NCBI RefSeq assembly: GCF_024623455.1
Contig: NZ_JANIPJ010000001.1
Coordinates: 1 to 64,000, forward strand
DNA: 64,000 nt
From: Paenibacillus soyae
GTDB taxonomy: Bacteria; Bacillota; Bacilli; Paenibacillales; Paenibacillaceae
Direction of reading: 5' to 3'
In this document: piece after piece, positions 15,520 through 24,129 of the stretch
Layout of the letters: the number at the start of each line of letters is the position of its first letter
Position numbering within the stretch: position 1 is the first letter of the stretch
Notes under the pieces: generated by a model
The model's database searches: none
Seen by the model: the letters and a program-made list of their open reading frames with translations, nothing else
Told to the model about the DNA's origin: nothing
Program-made: the position numbers and the translations under genes

Positions 15520-17454
15520 ATGAAAACTCGTACATGGAAACTGCTGATACCGACAGGCATTATCGCAATCGCTTTGGTCGCGCTGGCTGCCGTATTCTGG
15601 CAAGGAAAACCGGGACAATCGTCCGCGGGGGATCCGCTGCCGTCGCCGACCTCCATAACAGAGGTTCCTCAGGTCGAAGTACCGAAGGAGCAGTATGACG
15701 TCATCGTTGTTGGCACGGATCCGGAAGGCGTGATGGCTGCCGTGTCGGCATCGCGCAACGGCCTGAAGACTCTCCTCGTGGAAAGCAGAAACCGCGAAAT
15801 ATTGGGCGGCTTGTTTACGGTCGGCTGGCTGAACAGCCTGGATATGAACTGGATATCGGGCAGCAAGGATTATTATAACAAGGGCTTGTTCAAGGAATGG
15901 TTCGACCAAATCGAAGGCGATTCCTTCGATATTACGACTGCGGCCAACGCGTTCCACAGCATGGTGGAGGCCGAAGAAAACCTGGAAGTCCGAATGGGCC
16001 TCGAGAAAATCGATCCGATCGTCGAAGAAGCGGCGGACGGCACGATCGCCGTCAATGGCGCCAAGCTGTCGATGGGTGACGGAACATCGGTCGACGTCTC
16101 CGCAAGCGCGGTTATCGATGCGACGCAGGACGCGGACTTTGCCGCTGCCGCAGGCGCTCCGTTCACATTCGGCCGTGAAGATATCGGCGATAACGAAACA
16201 TTGATGGCCGTTACGCCGGTCTACAAGCTTACGGGCGTGACGCCGGAAGTGTGGAAGGACATTACGGATACCCTTAGAAACGGAGACGATGATCCCCTTA
16301 CCGACGCAAATGAGCACAGCGCGTGGGGGTTCAAGGAAATGTGGCAGTACGTATCGACCAATCCAGACCGTATTCGGACGAGAGGCCCGAACCTGGGGCG
16401 CTTGAATGATGAGTCGATGCTGGTCAACGCGGTTCAGATCTTCGACGTTGATCCGTTCGATCAAGCTTCTGTCGAGGAAGCTTATGAGATCGCTCGTAAA
16501 GAGATCCCGTTGATGCTGGATTATATGAAGAAGATCTACCCAGCGTTGGAGCCGGTTGAGCTCGGCGATATCGCGACGGAGCTATACGTGCGCGAAACGC
16601 GGCATTTGATCGGGGAATACCGACTTTCGGTCGTCGATTTGCTGGAGCAGACGCCGCACTACGACGATATCGCTTACGGCTCCTATCCGGTCGATATCCA
16701 GAGCACGTCGCCAACCAATACCGGCGCCGTGCTGATGGATCCGGTGAAGTACGGCGTGCCGTTCCGTGCGCTGGTCCCGCAGGACGTTGACGGTCTGCTG
16801 GTCGTCGGACGTTCCGCCAGCTTCGATACGCTGCCGCACGGCAGCGCGCGCGTCGTGCCGCTCGGCATGGCGACGGGGCAAGCGGCGGGAGCAGCCGTGA
16901 AGATTGCGATGGACGAGAACGTAACGCTGCGGGAGCTCGGCGCTTCCGAGACGCTCATCAAGAAGCTGCAGGCGAAGCTGACGGAGCAGGGCATGGATCT
17001 GAACCCGCCGGCAACAGAGCCTTACGCGTTCATGAGCCACCCGCAGTACGTAGGAATGAAAGCGGCAGCCAGCATGGCCATCGCGCAAGGCGGCTACAGC
17101 AACGACTTCGCGCTCGACGAACCGTCGAATCCGCAGCGCATGTTCCAGAACATGGCCGGCGTAACGAAGGTGCATAAAGAGGCGATTCCGCACCTCGCTT
17201 CCGCCGCGACCGAAGGCATGTCGGAGGAAGACAAGAAGACGATTCCTCTCACTCTGGAGCAGGCAGCTTATACGATCGCCCTTGCCTTGTACGGCGATGC
17301 GGAACCGGCTGGTTCGCTGGAGCGGCTGACGGCAGAGGGAGTATTGACGCAAGCGTCGCTCCAGACGATCGAAGATCAGGCGAAGCTGACGAACGGCGAC
17401 GTGTACATGCTCATTAAGGATGCCGTTCAGAAGGCGGCAGGCGTTACCTATTAA
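15520..17454 (+). CDS. Membrane-anchored FAD-dependent oxidoreductase
   Basis: 644 residues. One N-terminal membrane helix (about 7-27) puts the rest outside the cell. A Ser/Pro linker leads to an FAD-binding domain at about 58-480, with the Rossmann start YDVIVVGTDPEGVMAAVSAS. The usual GxGxxG is altered to GTDPEG. Conserved features are GGLFTVGWLNSLD, DATQDAD and GSARVVPLGMATGQAAGAA (the end of the FAD_oxidored family). The last 130 residues (EPYAFMSHPQYVG... to the end) are a separate helical region of unknown role. Substrate unknown. ATG 15520 has AGGA 5 nt upstream. Single-gene unit with its own terminator. Confidence 0.78.
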   Translation: MKTRTWKLLIPTGIIAIALVALAAVFWQGKPGQSSAGDPLPSPTSITEVPQVEVPKEQYDVIVVGTDPEGVMAAVSASRNGLKTLLVESRNREILGGLFTVGWLNSLDMNWISGSKDYYNKGLFKEWFDQIEGDSFDITTAANAFHSMVEAEENLEVRMGLEKIDPIVEEAADGTIAVNGAKLSMGDGTSVDVSASAVIDATQDADFAAAAGAPFTFGREDIGDNETLMAVTPVYKLTGVTPEVWKDITDTLRNGDDDPLTDANEHSAWGFKEMWQYVSTNPDRIRTRGPNLGRLNDESMLVNAVQIFDVDPFDQASVEEAYEIARKEIPLMLDYMKKIYPALEPVELGDIATELYVRETRHLIGEYRLSVVDLLEQTPHYDDIAYGSYPVDIQSTSPTNTGAVLMDPVKYGVPFRALVPQDVDGLLVVGRSASFDTLPHGSARVVPLGMATGQAAGAAVKIAMDENVTLRELGASETLIKKLQAKLTEQGMDLNPPATEPYAFMSHPQYVGMKAAASMAIAQGGYSNDFALDEPSNPQRMFQNMAGVTKVHKEAIPHLASAATEGMSEEDKKTIPLTLEQAAYTIALALYGDAEPAGSLERLTAEGVLTQASLQTIEDQAKLTNGDVYMLIKDAVQKAAGVTY

Positions 17455-17471
17455 GTGAGAAGAACAAAGCA

Positions 17472-17520
17472 AGAAGCAGCGGTAACCCCGTAGATGGGTT
17501 TCCAGCTGCTTCTATTTTTA
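17472..17520 (+). terminator. Terminator of the FAD-oxidoreductase gene
   Basis: Stem AGAAGCAGC/GCTGCTTCT with an inner GGTAACCCC/GGGTTTCC arm, followed by ATTTTTA, 18 bp after the stop. Confidence 0.75.
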
Positions 17521-17589
17521 TGGAATAAATTGAAACTATTAATCTAGCAAAGCGTATATAGGAGAGTGTCTACATAAAAAAGAAATGGA

Positions 17590-19758
17590 GTGAACGAACG
17601 TTTGAAACCGCTATTCGTCTTAACCGCACCTAGATGGGCGAAAACGATCACAGCCGCCGTACTTTCCCTCGCTTTGCTGACACCGGCTATCCAGGCATCG
17701 GCCGCAACAACAGCCGACGCCGCGAAAGGCAAGACTCTTGACGCGGCCAGCGCGACCGCGTTCTTGGATGGCTTCTTCGGTTCGGAAGAAGCGAAAGCCC
17801 AGTACGTCGGAGCATCGGCCGTCGTCGTGAAGGACGGTCAAGTGCTCGCCCAGAAGGGATATGGCTACGCCGACAAGGAGAACGAAGTGGCTGTCGATCC
17901 CGAATCCACCGTCTTCCGTATCGCTTCGGTATCGAAGACTTTCGCGGCAGCCGCTGCCATGCAGCTGGTCGAGCAAGGCAAGATCGGGCTTCAGGATGAT
18001 TTCACGAAGTACATAAAGGACCTGGACTTCGATAACCCCTTTGATAAGCCGGTGACGATCGAGCATCTGCTTACGCATACGACGGGCTTTGAAATTCGTG
18101 ATCCGAAGCCGGAGGATTTAAGCCCGGACTTCGAGAGAGTCGTAGAAATCGACGATTACGTAAGAGAGAACATGCCGCCGGTCGTCCGCGAGCCGGGCAG
18201 CGTCTATATGTACGATAATTTCGCTTCCATGCTTCTCGGCCTCGTCGTTCAGAACGCGAGCGGCCAGCCGTACGAGGAATATATGGCGGATCATATTTTC
18301 GAACCGCTTGGCATGGAGAACAGCGACTTCCTGTTGACAGGGAAGCTAAAGGACAAGCTGGCCGTCGAATATACGGCAGCTCACGAGAAGATGGAGCCTT
18401 ATGCCGTAGCTCCTACGGTCATGCCGCAAGGCGGGATGCTCAGCACGGCGGAAGATATCGGGAAGTTCATGATCGCGTTCCTGAACGGGGGAGCGGCTGG
18501 ATCGAACCGTATCCTGTCGGAGCAGACGGTTGCCTCCATGGAGGAGTACCGCTCGGAAATCCATCCGCTTCTGCCGGACACGACTTATGGCTTCGAAGCA
18601 CCGTTCCAGCTGCCCGGAGCGGGCAGCAGCTCCAAGATCATTACGAAGGGCGGAGACTTGCTCGGCACCAGCTCTTATATGTTCCTCATTCCAGAGCAGA
18701 ACACGGGCGTATTCGTAACGTATAACCAGCAGGGCATCTTGCGTAACGGCCTGTACGCGCAGTTTATTTCGACGTTCTTCCCGCAATACGCGGCTCCGGT
18801 CGCGATGGAGGCATTCGAGGCGAAGGAAGATGAGCTGGCTAAGTTTGTTGGTCATTACTCCGATCTTCGTATCGACATGATCGTTTCGTCGATCGGAACG
18901 GAGGGCGAAGGGGATCTTGTCATTTCCGATTCCTATATCGGACCAAGAGCATTAAAGCAAGTAGATGATAACCTGTTCGTGGACAGCATGACGAACCAAT
19001 TCACCGGCTTTAAGCTGGATGACGAGGGGAACGTGCTGTATATGAAAGAGCCCTACTTGAATCCGATGGGCTACGCCAAGAAAGGCGAGCAAGCGCAAGG
19101 CTTCGCCGACGTCGGCGAAGATCATCCTTACGCGTCTTATATTTACGCGCTGCAATCTCTTGGCTACCTAGAGAATAATGGCGATGCCGACTTCAATCCG
19201 GATCAAACGGTGACAAGAGGCGAATACGTTCAAAATCTGTTGTCTCTGCTCAACATGACGGGGGTCGAATCTGCGCAGCCCGCGTTCGCCGATCTGGAGG
19301 GACATTCCGCGGCTCCGTACATCCAGCTCGCGCATACGATCGGCATGGTCAAAGGAAACGGTAAAGGCAACTTCTATCCGGATAAACCGATTACCCGCCA
19401 AGAAGCTGCCGTTATGATCTATCGCCTGATCGCCGCGCAATATCCGGCGGAAGCGTACAGCGATATCGCGCTGGCCGGCGAGACGGACGAATGGGCCGTG
19501 GAGGCGGTACAGATGATGATCGCATTGCAGCTGTTCGGACCGGAAATTCAGCCGGAAGCGGACGGCTCTGTGGACTACCGTTCCAAGGAAGCTCTCACGC
19601 GGGCGGAAGAAGCGGCGATTCTGTATACGAGCTTAACAACGCCGACGGACATCATTTATGCTTCGCTCGCCCAGAATGCGGAAGGCGGAGCGGAAGCAAG
19701 CGAAGAGGCTGCAGAACCGGCTGCAGAACCGGCAGCGGAGCTCCCTAACGCTTCATAA
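17590..19758 (+). CDS. SLH-anchored serine hydrolase (beta-lactamase/PBP-like)
   Basis: 722 residues. The signal peptide runs to about residue 39 (IQASAA). The serine beta-lactamase-like domain (about 50-400) has the SxxK motif at S113-K116 (IASVSKTF) and the YxN motif at Y208-N210 (MYDN), and HLLTHTTGF is typical of the class C-like family. A small domain (about 410-500) follows, then three SLH motifs (about 503-690) for attachment to pyruvylated wall polymer. An Ala/Glu-Pro tail (AEPAAEPAAELPNAS) ends it. Likely a wall or peptide hydrolase/esterase rather than a resistance enzyme. Start GTG 17590; TTG 17602 with GGAG 11 nt upstream is equally possible. Confidence 0.83.
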   Translation: MNERLKPLFVLTAPRWAKTITAAVLSLALLTPAIQASAATTADAAKGKTLDAASATAFLDGFFGSEEAKAQYVGASAVVVKDGQVLAQKGYGYADKENEVAVDPESTVFRIASVSKTFAAAAAMQLVEQGKIGLQDDFTKYIKDLDFDNPFDKPVTIEHLLTHTTGFEIRDPKPEDLSPDFERVVEIDDYVRENMPPVVREPGSVYMYDNFASMLLGLVVQNASGQPYEEYMADHIFEPLGMENSDFLLTGKLKDKLAVEYTAAHEKMEPYAVAPTVMPQGGMLSTAEDIGKFMIAFLNGGAAGSNRILSEQTVASMEEYRSEIHPLLPDTTYGFEAPFQLPGAGSSSKIITKGGDLLGTSSYMFLIPEQNTGVFVTYNQQGILRNGLYAQFISTFFPQYAAPVAMEAFEAKEDELAKFVGHYSDLRIDMIVSSIGTEGEGDLVISDSYIGPRALKQVDDNLFVDSMTNQFTGFKLDDEGNVLYMKEPYLNPMGYAKKGEQAQGFADVGEDHPYASYIYALQSLGYLENNGDADFNPDQTVTRGEYVQNLLSLLNMTGVESAQPAFADLEGHSAAPYIQLAHTIGMVKGNGKGNFYPDKPITRQEAAVMIYRLIAAQYPAEAYSDIALAGETDEWAVEAVQMMIALQLFGPEIQPEADGSVDYRSKEALTRAEEAAILYTSLTTPTDIIYASLAQNAEGGAEASEEAAEPAAEPAAELPNAS

Positions 19759-19783
19759 GGGGACGTTCGCAAGGAAATATAGA

Positions 19784-20938
19784 TTACGGAACTCCAGCAC
19801 CGGCGGTGCTGGAGTTTTTTTCTTGGAAATCGCTGATTCGCTCGAGTCCCTGCCGCAAAACATCCGGATTCATGGCGCAGCCGATGCGCACGTAGCCTTC
19901 CAGCCCGAAACACGAACCCGGCACCAACAGTACTCCAGTCTCGGTTAGCAGCTGCTTGCAGTAAGCTTCCGATCCTTCAATGGACGGAAGCCTCAGCAAG
20001 GCGGAGGTCCCTCCTTGCGGCGGAATGAACGAAATCGTCTCTTCTTCGGCCGACCATTTCTTCAGAAGATCGAGATTGGTCCGCAGCAGCTGCCGGCTGT
20101 GCGCAAGTATGGAGTCATGCCGCGCCAGCGCCATGGCGGCCAGCCGGTCCGTCAGCGCGCCGCAGCCGATCGTCGTATAATCGCGCATCTTCATGCATTG
20201 GCTAATGATATCCCGGTCATGGCAGGCTATCCATCCGATTCGCAGAGCGGCAAGCGACATGGCTTTGGAAAGACTGGACGTTGCGATTCCTCTTTCGTAC
20301 AGATCGGCAATGGACGATATGGAATCGGATCGTTCATCCGCCGGCAAGTCCATGCAGATCTCGTCGCTGAGGATATAGGCGCCGCAGCTTCGGGCAATCG
20401 CTACGATAGAATCGAGCATGGGCTTGTCCAGCAGCGTGCCCGTCGGATTGTTCGGATTATTGAGAAGGATCAGCTTCGTCCTTGGCGTCACGGCGCGCCG
20501 GAGCTCCTCCATATCGGGCTGAAAGCGGTTCTTCGGACGCAGCGGAACGAGTACGACCTCGGCGCCCAGGGATGTCGGGAAAGCGTGAAGCTGTTGATAG
20601 GTCGGATGGAACGAGACGACCCGGTCGCCCGGCACAAGCAAGGTATGCATGACGAGAGCGTTGGCCGCGGCAGCCCCGTTCATCATGATGATGCCATCCG
20701 CGGTTAATCCGGCGTAACGCTTCGCTACAAGCCGGCGCAGCTCCGGAGAGCCCTGAATTTCACCATACGTCAGCTTCAGCTCCAGCAGCTCGGCCAGCTG
20801 CCCTTCATGCGAAGCGCTCCCCAGCGATAGCAGCTTCTCGAGCGTCATGCAATCGGCGCATGTGTCTGCGAGATTAAATCTCGCTTGTTTGCCATGTTTG
20901 TTTTGCCACTTCTCCAAAGCAAACGGCTCGATTTGCAT
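19784..20938 (-). CDS. PLP-dependent aminotransferase, class I/II
   Basis: 384 residues from ATG 20938 (AAGGAG 9 nt upstream); the frame is open to 20989 without a ribosome site. Fold type I aminotransferase motifs are NNPNNPTG (about 160-167), DEICMDL, and SSLSKAMSLAALRIGW with the likely PLP lysine at Lys225. The GYVRIGCA segment carries the carboxylate-binding arginine. Substrate unclear; it resembles capreomycidine-synthase/MalY-type enzymes. The last residues (SSTAGAGVP) are encoded by the terminator hairpin of the neighbouring gene, so the original C-terminus may have been shorter. No partner genes adjoin. Confidence 0.82.
   Translation of the reverse strand: MQIEPFALEKWQNKHGKQARFNLADTCADCMTLEKLLSLGSASHEGQLAELLELKLTYGEIQGSPELRRLVAKRYAGLTADGIIMMNGAAAANALVMHTLLVPGDRVVSFHPTYQQLHAFPTSLGAEVVLVPLRPKNRFQPDMEELRRAVTPRTKLILLNNPNNPTGTLLDKPMLDSIVAIARSCGAYILSDEICMDLPADERSDSISSIADLYERGIATSSLSKAMSLAALRIGWIACHDRDIISQCMKMRDYTTIGCGALTDRLAAMALARHDSILAHSRQLLRTNLDLLKKWSAEEETISFIPPQGGTSALLRLPSIEGSEAYCKQLLTETGVLLVPGSCFGLEGYVRIGCAMNPDVLRQGLERISDFQEKNSSTAGAGVP
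19790..19821 (+). terminator. Terminator of the SLH hydrolase gene, inside the convergent aminotransferase
   Basis: Perfect stem ACTCCAGCACC/GGTGCTGGAGT with seven T residues. It lies within the last codons of the minus-strand aminotransferase gene, whose final residues are read from this hairpin. Confidence 0.9.
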
Positions 20939-21053
20939 TTTCATCCTCTCCTTCCCAGCTTGAATACCCTCGTCTAGCTTTCCCGGCAAAGCTCTGAACT
21001 ATTTCCAAAGACAGGAGAGAGAATCATGCGTGCAGGGAAGGACGAAATGCGCA

Positions 21054-21082
21054 TTGACTCTAAAACGGTTTCATGCCATAAT
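21054..21082 (+). promoter_or_regulatory. Sigma-A-type promoter of the LacI operon
   Basis: TTGACT (21054-21059) and CATAAT (21077-21082) are exactly 17 bp apart. Between them is AAACGGTTT, a near-palindrome with the central CG typical of LacI-family operators. Confidence 0.8.
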
Positions 21083-21096
21083 GTACGCGTGTACAT
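21081..21096 (+). promoter_or_regulatory. Operator-like palindrome downstream of the -10 box
   Basis: ATGTACGCGTGTACAT, with TGTAC/GTACA half-sites around GCGT, covers the expected transcription start. Together with AAACGGTTT inside the promoter it is a candidate autoregulatory site for the LacI protein (inference). Confidence 0.5.
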
Positions 21097-21131
21097 TACT
21101 AGATATTACGACATAATAGGAGGCCATCGCT

Positions 21132-22154
21132 ATTAGCAGGAAAGAGGTTGCAAGGCTTGCCGGCGTGTCGGAGGCGACCGTCTCCCGGGTGTTCAACAAC
21201 GTCGGGCCGATGAAGGAGGAGACGCGCGAGCGCGTGCTGCAGGCAGCCGAGCAGGTCGGCTATGTGCCGAATGCATTGGCGCAGCAGCTCGCCCGCAAGA
21301 AGAGCGGAAACATCGGGGTGATTCTGCCCTTCGTGCCGAAGGTTCATCTGTTCTCCACCTATTATTTCTCCGAAATATTAAGCGGCATCGGGGAGGCGGC
21401 CAACCGCTCCGGCTACAACCTTCTCCTCATCTTCCGCGAGCCAAGCGATGCCAAAGATTACTCGATGCTGTTCCGCACGCAGAAGATCGACGCCTGCATC
21501 GTGCTTGGAGCGAGAGACGTCCCGGAAGAGAGAGCCGCGCTCGAGCAGCTGCAGGCGGAGGGACACCCGTTCTGCCTCGTGAATCAGCGGTTCGACGGGA
21601 CGTCGTTCATGACGGTCGATGCCGATCATGCGGCAGGCAGCCGCGAGGCGGTGCGCCACTTGATCGCAAGCGGCAGGCGCAGCGTCGCCTTCTTGAACGG
21701 ACCGGCGGAATATTCGAGCAGCCGGGACCGGCTGGCCGGCTACCGGACGGCGCTTCGCGAGAGCGGCATCGGCTACCGGGAGGAGCTCGTATTCGTCGGC
21801 AACTATAGCCGCAAAAGCGGTTATGAGCAGGCGGAGCTCATTGGCGAGCGAATCCGGAGCGGCGAAGTGGATGCCGTGTTCGCGGCCAACGACCGGATGG
21901 CGATCGGTCTCATGCAAGGCTTGAAGGAGCTCGGGATCGAGCCGGGCGAGCGTTATGGGCTGGTCGGCTATGACAATTCCGACGGCTCACGCATTATTAG
22001 TCCGACCCTCTCGACGGTCGAGGTGCCATTCTACGAGATGGGAAGGCTGGCGGCGGAGAAGCTGTTGAAGGAAGAACGGAAGGAAGCGGACGGACAGCAG
22101 GAAGATAGTCTGCTCCCGATTCGTTTTCTCGCTAGGGAAACGTCCACATTCTGA
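21132..22154 (+). CDS. LacI family transcriptional regulator (ATT start)
   Basis: 340 residues. The N-terminal HTH reads SRKEVARLAGVSEATVSRVF, with the hinge helix near NALAQQLARKKSGNIGVILP. The periplasmic-binding-like effector domain covers about 60-335. A stop codon (TAG, 21117-21119) closes the frame upstream, and no ATG, GTG or TTG occurs before GTG 21165, which would remove the first half of the HTH. ATT 21132 lies 9 nt after AGGAGG and gives the exact family start (M-SRKEVARLAGVS). It heads an operon with a Gfo/Idh/MocA oxidoreductase 20 bp downstream and probably represses it until a sugar ligand binds. Confidence 0.85.
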   Translation: MSRKEVARLAGVSEATVSRVFNNVGPMKEETRERVLQAAEQVGYVPNALAQQLARKKSGNIGVILPFVPKVHLFSTYYFSEILSGIGEAANRSGYNLLLIFREPSDAKDYSMLFRTQKIDACIVLGARDVPEERAALEQLQAEGHPFCLVNQRFDGTSFMTVDADHAAGSREAVRHLIASGRRSVAFLNGPAEYSSSRDRLAGYRTALRESGIGYREELVFVGNYSRKSGYEQAELIGERIRSGEVDAVFAANDRMAIGLMQGLKELGIEPGERYGLVGYDNSDGSRIISPTLSTVEVPFYEMGRLAAEKLLKEERKEADGQQEDSLLPIRFLARETSTF

Positions 22155-22174
22155 ACGAAAGGCGGAGTCAAGGC

Positions 22175-23335
22175 ATGAAAAAAATCAATATCGGCATGGT
22201 TGGTTATAAATTTATGGGGAAAGCCCACAGCAACGCTTACCGCGCGGTGCCCATGTTCTTCCCGGACGCGGCGAAGCCGGAGATGAAGGTCATCTGCGGA
22301 CGCGATCCGAAGGGACTCGAGCAAGCAAGAGCCCAGTTCGGCTGGGAGAGCTCCGTTACGGATTGGCGCGAGCTCGTGCAGCGCGACGACGTCGACGTCG
22401 TCGACATTAACGCGCCAAGCGACGCCCACAAGGAGATTGCGATCGCCGCGGCCCGCGCAGGCAAGCATCTGTTCTGCGAGAAGCCGCTTGCGCTGACGCT
22501 GGCGGACTCCCGCGAAATGCTGGAGGAAGCGGAGAAAGCGGGCGTCAAGCATATGGTCGGCTTCAACTATCGGTTCGCGCCGGCGGTGCAGCTGGCGAAG
22601 AAGCTCATTTCCGAAGGAAGAATCGGAGAGATTCACCACTTCCGCGGCGTCTTCCTGCAGGACTGGATTCTGGATCCGTCCTTCCCGCTCGTATGGAGGC
22701 TGCAGAAGGAGATCGCGGGCTCCGGCTCCCACGGCGATCTCGGCGCGCATGTCATTGACATGGCCCGGTTCCTGGTCGGCGAATTCCGCGAGGTGATCGG
22801 CATGAGCGAAACATTCGTGAAGCGTCGTCCGGTCGCGGCGGCGATGACGGGACTGAGCGCCAAGGGCGGCGGCAGCGAGGAGATGGGCGATGTGACGGTC
22901 GACGACGCGACGGCGTTCCTGGCTCGCTTCGAGAACGGCGCCATGGGCACGATCGAAGCGACGAGATTCGCCGCGGGCCATCGCTGCACGAACGGCTTCG
23001 AGATCAACGGAAGCAAAGGCAGCATCAAGTTCGACTTCGAACGGATGAACGAGCTTCAGGTTTATTTTACGGATGACGCCGAGGACGTTCAGGGCTTCCG
23101 CCGGGTGCTGGCGACGGATGCCTCGCACGCTTACATGGATGCATGGTGGCCTGCCGGCCACACGATCGGCTATGAGCATACGTTCACGCACGAGGTGCTG
23201 GAGCTGATGCGGGCGCTCGAAGAGGACCGCCAGCCAGTGCCGAACTTCGTAGACGGCGTGAAATGCCAGGAAGTGCTCGAGGCCGTGGATCGTTCAATCG
23301 AAGAGCGGAGATGGGTCGCGATTAGCGAGCTTTAA
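22175..23335 (+). CDS. Gfo/Idh/MocA family NAD(P)-dependent dehydrogenase (first)
   Basis: 386 residues. The N-terminal Rossmann fold has GMVGYKFMGKAHSNAY (a GxxGxxG variant) and the EKPLALTLADS segment that carries the conserved lysine. The C-terminal alpha/beta domain (about 130-386) has the usual GGGSEEM and SHGDLGAHVIDMARFL features; His of the last motif is the likely catalytic partner. The family oxidises sugar or inositol hydroxyls, sometimes within a multi-step epimerisation or glycoside-cleaving pathway. A clear GAAAGGCGG-type site precedes the ATG. It is followed by a ThuA protein and a second family member, all on one strand. Confidence 0.88.
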   Translation: MKKINIGMVGYKFMGKAHSNAYRAVPMFFPDAAKPEMKVICGRDPKGLEQARAQFGWESSVTDWRELVQRDDVDVVDINAPSDAHKEIAIAAARAGKHLFCEKPLALTLADSREMLEEAEKAGVKHMVGFNYRFAPAVQLAKKLISEGRIGEIHHFRGVFLQDWILDPSFPLVWRLQKEIAGSGSHGDLGAHVIDMARFLVGEFREVIGMSETFVKRRPVAAAMTGLSAKGGGSEEMGDVTVDDATAFLARFENGAMGTIEATRFAAGHRCTNGFEINGSKGSIKFDFERMNELQVYFTDDAEDVQGFRRVLATDASHAYMDAWWPAGHTIGYEHTFTHEVLELMRALEEDRQPVPNFVDGVKCQEVLEAVDRSIEERRWVAISEL

Positions 23336-23357
23336 ATTATAGAAGGGCGGGAACAGA

Positions 23358-24083
23358 ATGAGAAAAGCATTAATAGTATGGGGCGGCTGGCTGGGCCATC
23401 AGCCGGAGGAGGTTGCCGCGATCTTCCGCGGGCAGCTGGAGGCCGAAGGGTTCGAGGTAGAGGTATCCGACAAGCTTGAGGCATTCGCGGACGTCGAGAA
23501 GCTGAAGTCTCTCGATCTGATCATCCCTTTGTGGACGATGGGCAAAATCGAGCAAGGATTGGTCAACAACATATCGGCGGCGGTACAAAGCGGCGTCGGA
23601 TTGGCCGGCAGCCACGGCGGCATGTGCGACGCGTTCCGCGAGAACGTGGACTGGCAGTTCATGACGGGCAGCCAGTGGGTCGCGCATCCGGGCAACGACG
23701 GCGTCCGCTACACGGTGAACATCAGCAATTCGTCCAGCTCGCTGACGGAGGGCATCGAGGACTTCGAGGTAAGCACCGAGCAGTATTACCTTCATGTCGA
23801 TCCGGCGGTTGAAGTACTGGCGACGACGCGGTTCCCGGTGGCGCCGGGTCCGCATTCCGCGAACAAGCCTGTCGATATGCCGGTCATCTACACGAAACGC
23901 TGGGGACTCGGCCGGGTTTATTATACTTCGCTAGGGCATCAGGCGAACATTATGGATATCCCGGTCGTAAGAGAGCTTACGCTTCGCGGGTTCCTCTGGT
24001 GCGCGGAAGGCAAAGCGATCGCATCCAAAGCAGCAGCAAGCGGCGAAGCCGTATATACCGGCATGCAAGACAATCAATTGTAA
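23358..24083 (+). CDS. ThuA-like protein (trehalose-utilisation fold)
   Basis: 241 residues forming one ThuA domain, a class-I glutamine-amidotransferase-like fold. Landmarks are the start ALIVWGGWLGHQPEEVA, LDLIIPLWTMGKIE, GVGLAGSHGGMCDAF, the metal/active-site region NPFxxxTEQYYLHVDPAVEV and GRVYYTSLGHQANIMD near the end. ThuA genes usually sit beside Gfo/Idh/MocA dehydrogenases and take part in 3-keto-glycoside metabolism. That is exactly the context here (23 bp after one dehydrogenase, 47 bp before the other). GGGCGGGAAC precedes the ATG. Exact substrate unknown. Confidence 0.85.
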   Translation: MRKALIVWGGWLGHQPEEVAAIFRGQLEAEGFEVEVSDKLEAFADVEKLKSLDLIIPLWTMGKIEQGLVNNISAAVQSGVGLAGSHGGMCDAFRENVDWQFMTGSQWVAHPGNDGVRYTVNISNSSSSLTEGIEDFEVSTEQYYLHVDPAVEVLATTRFPVAPGPHSANKPVDMPVIYTKRWGLGRVYYTSLGHQANIMDIPVVRELTLRGFLWCAEGKAIASKAAASGEAVYTGMQDNQL

Positions 24084-24129
24084 TCATACATTCGATTCGT
24101 ATCGATTAGCGAGGGAGCGGGGACGGAAC

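Noticed and set aside
15465-15698. Short ORF starting at 15465
   Set aside because: Its frame runs over the start of the FAD-oxidoreductase gene, which has clear family motifs; no ribosome site of its own fits.
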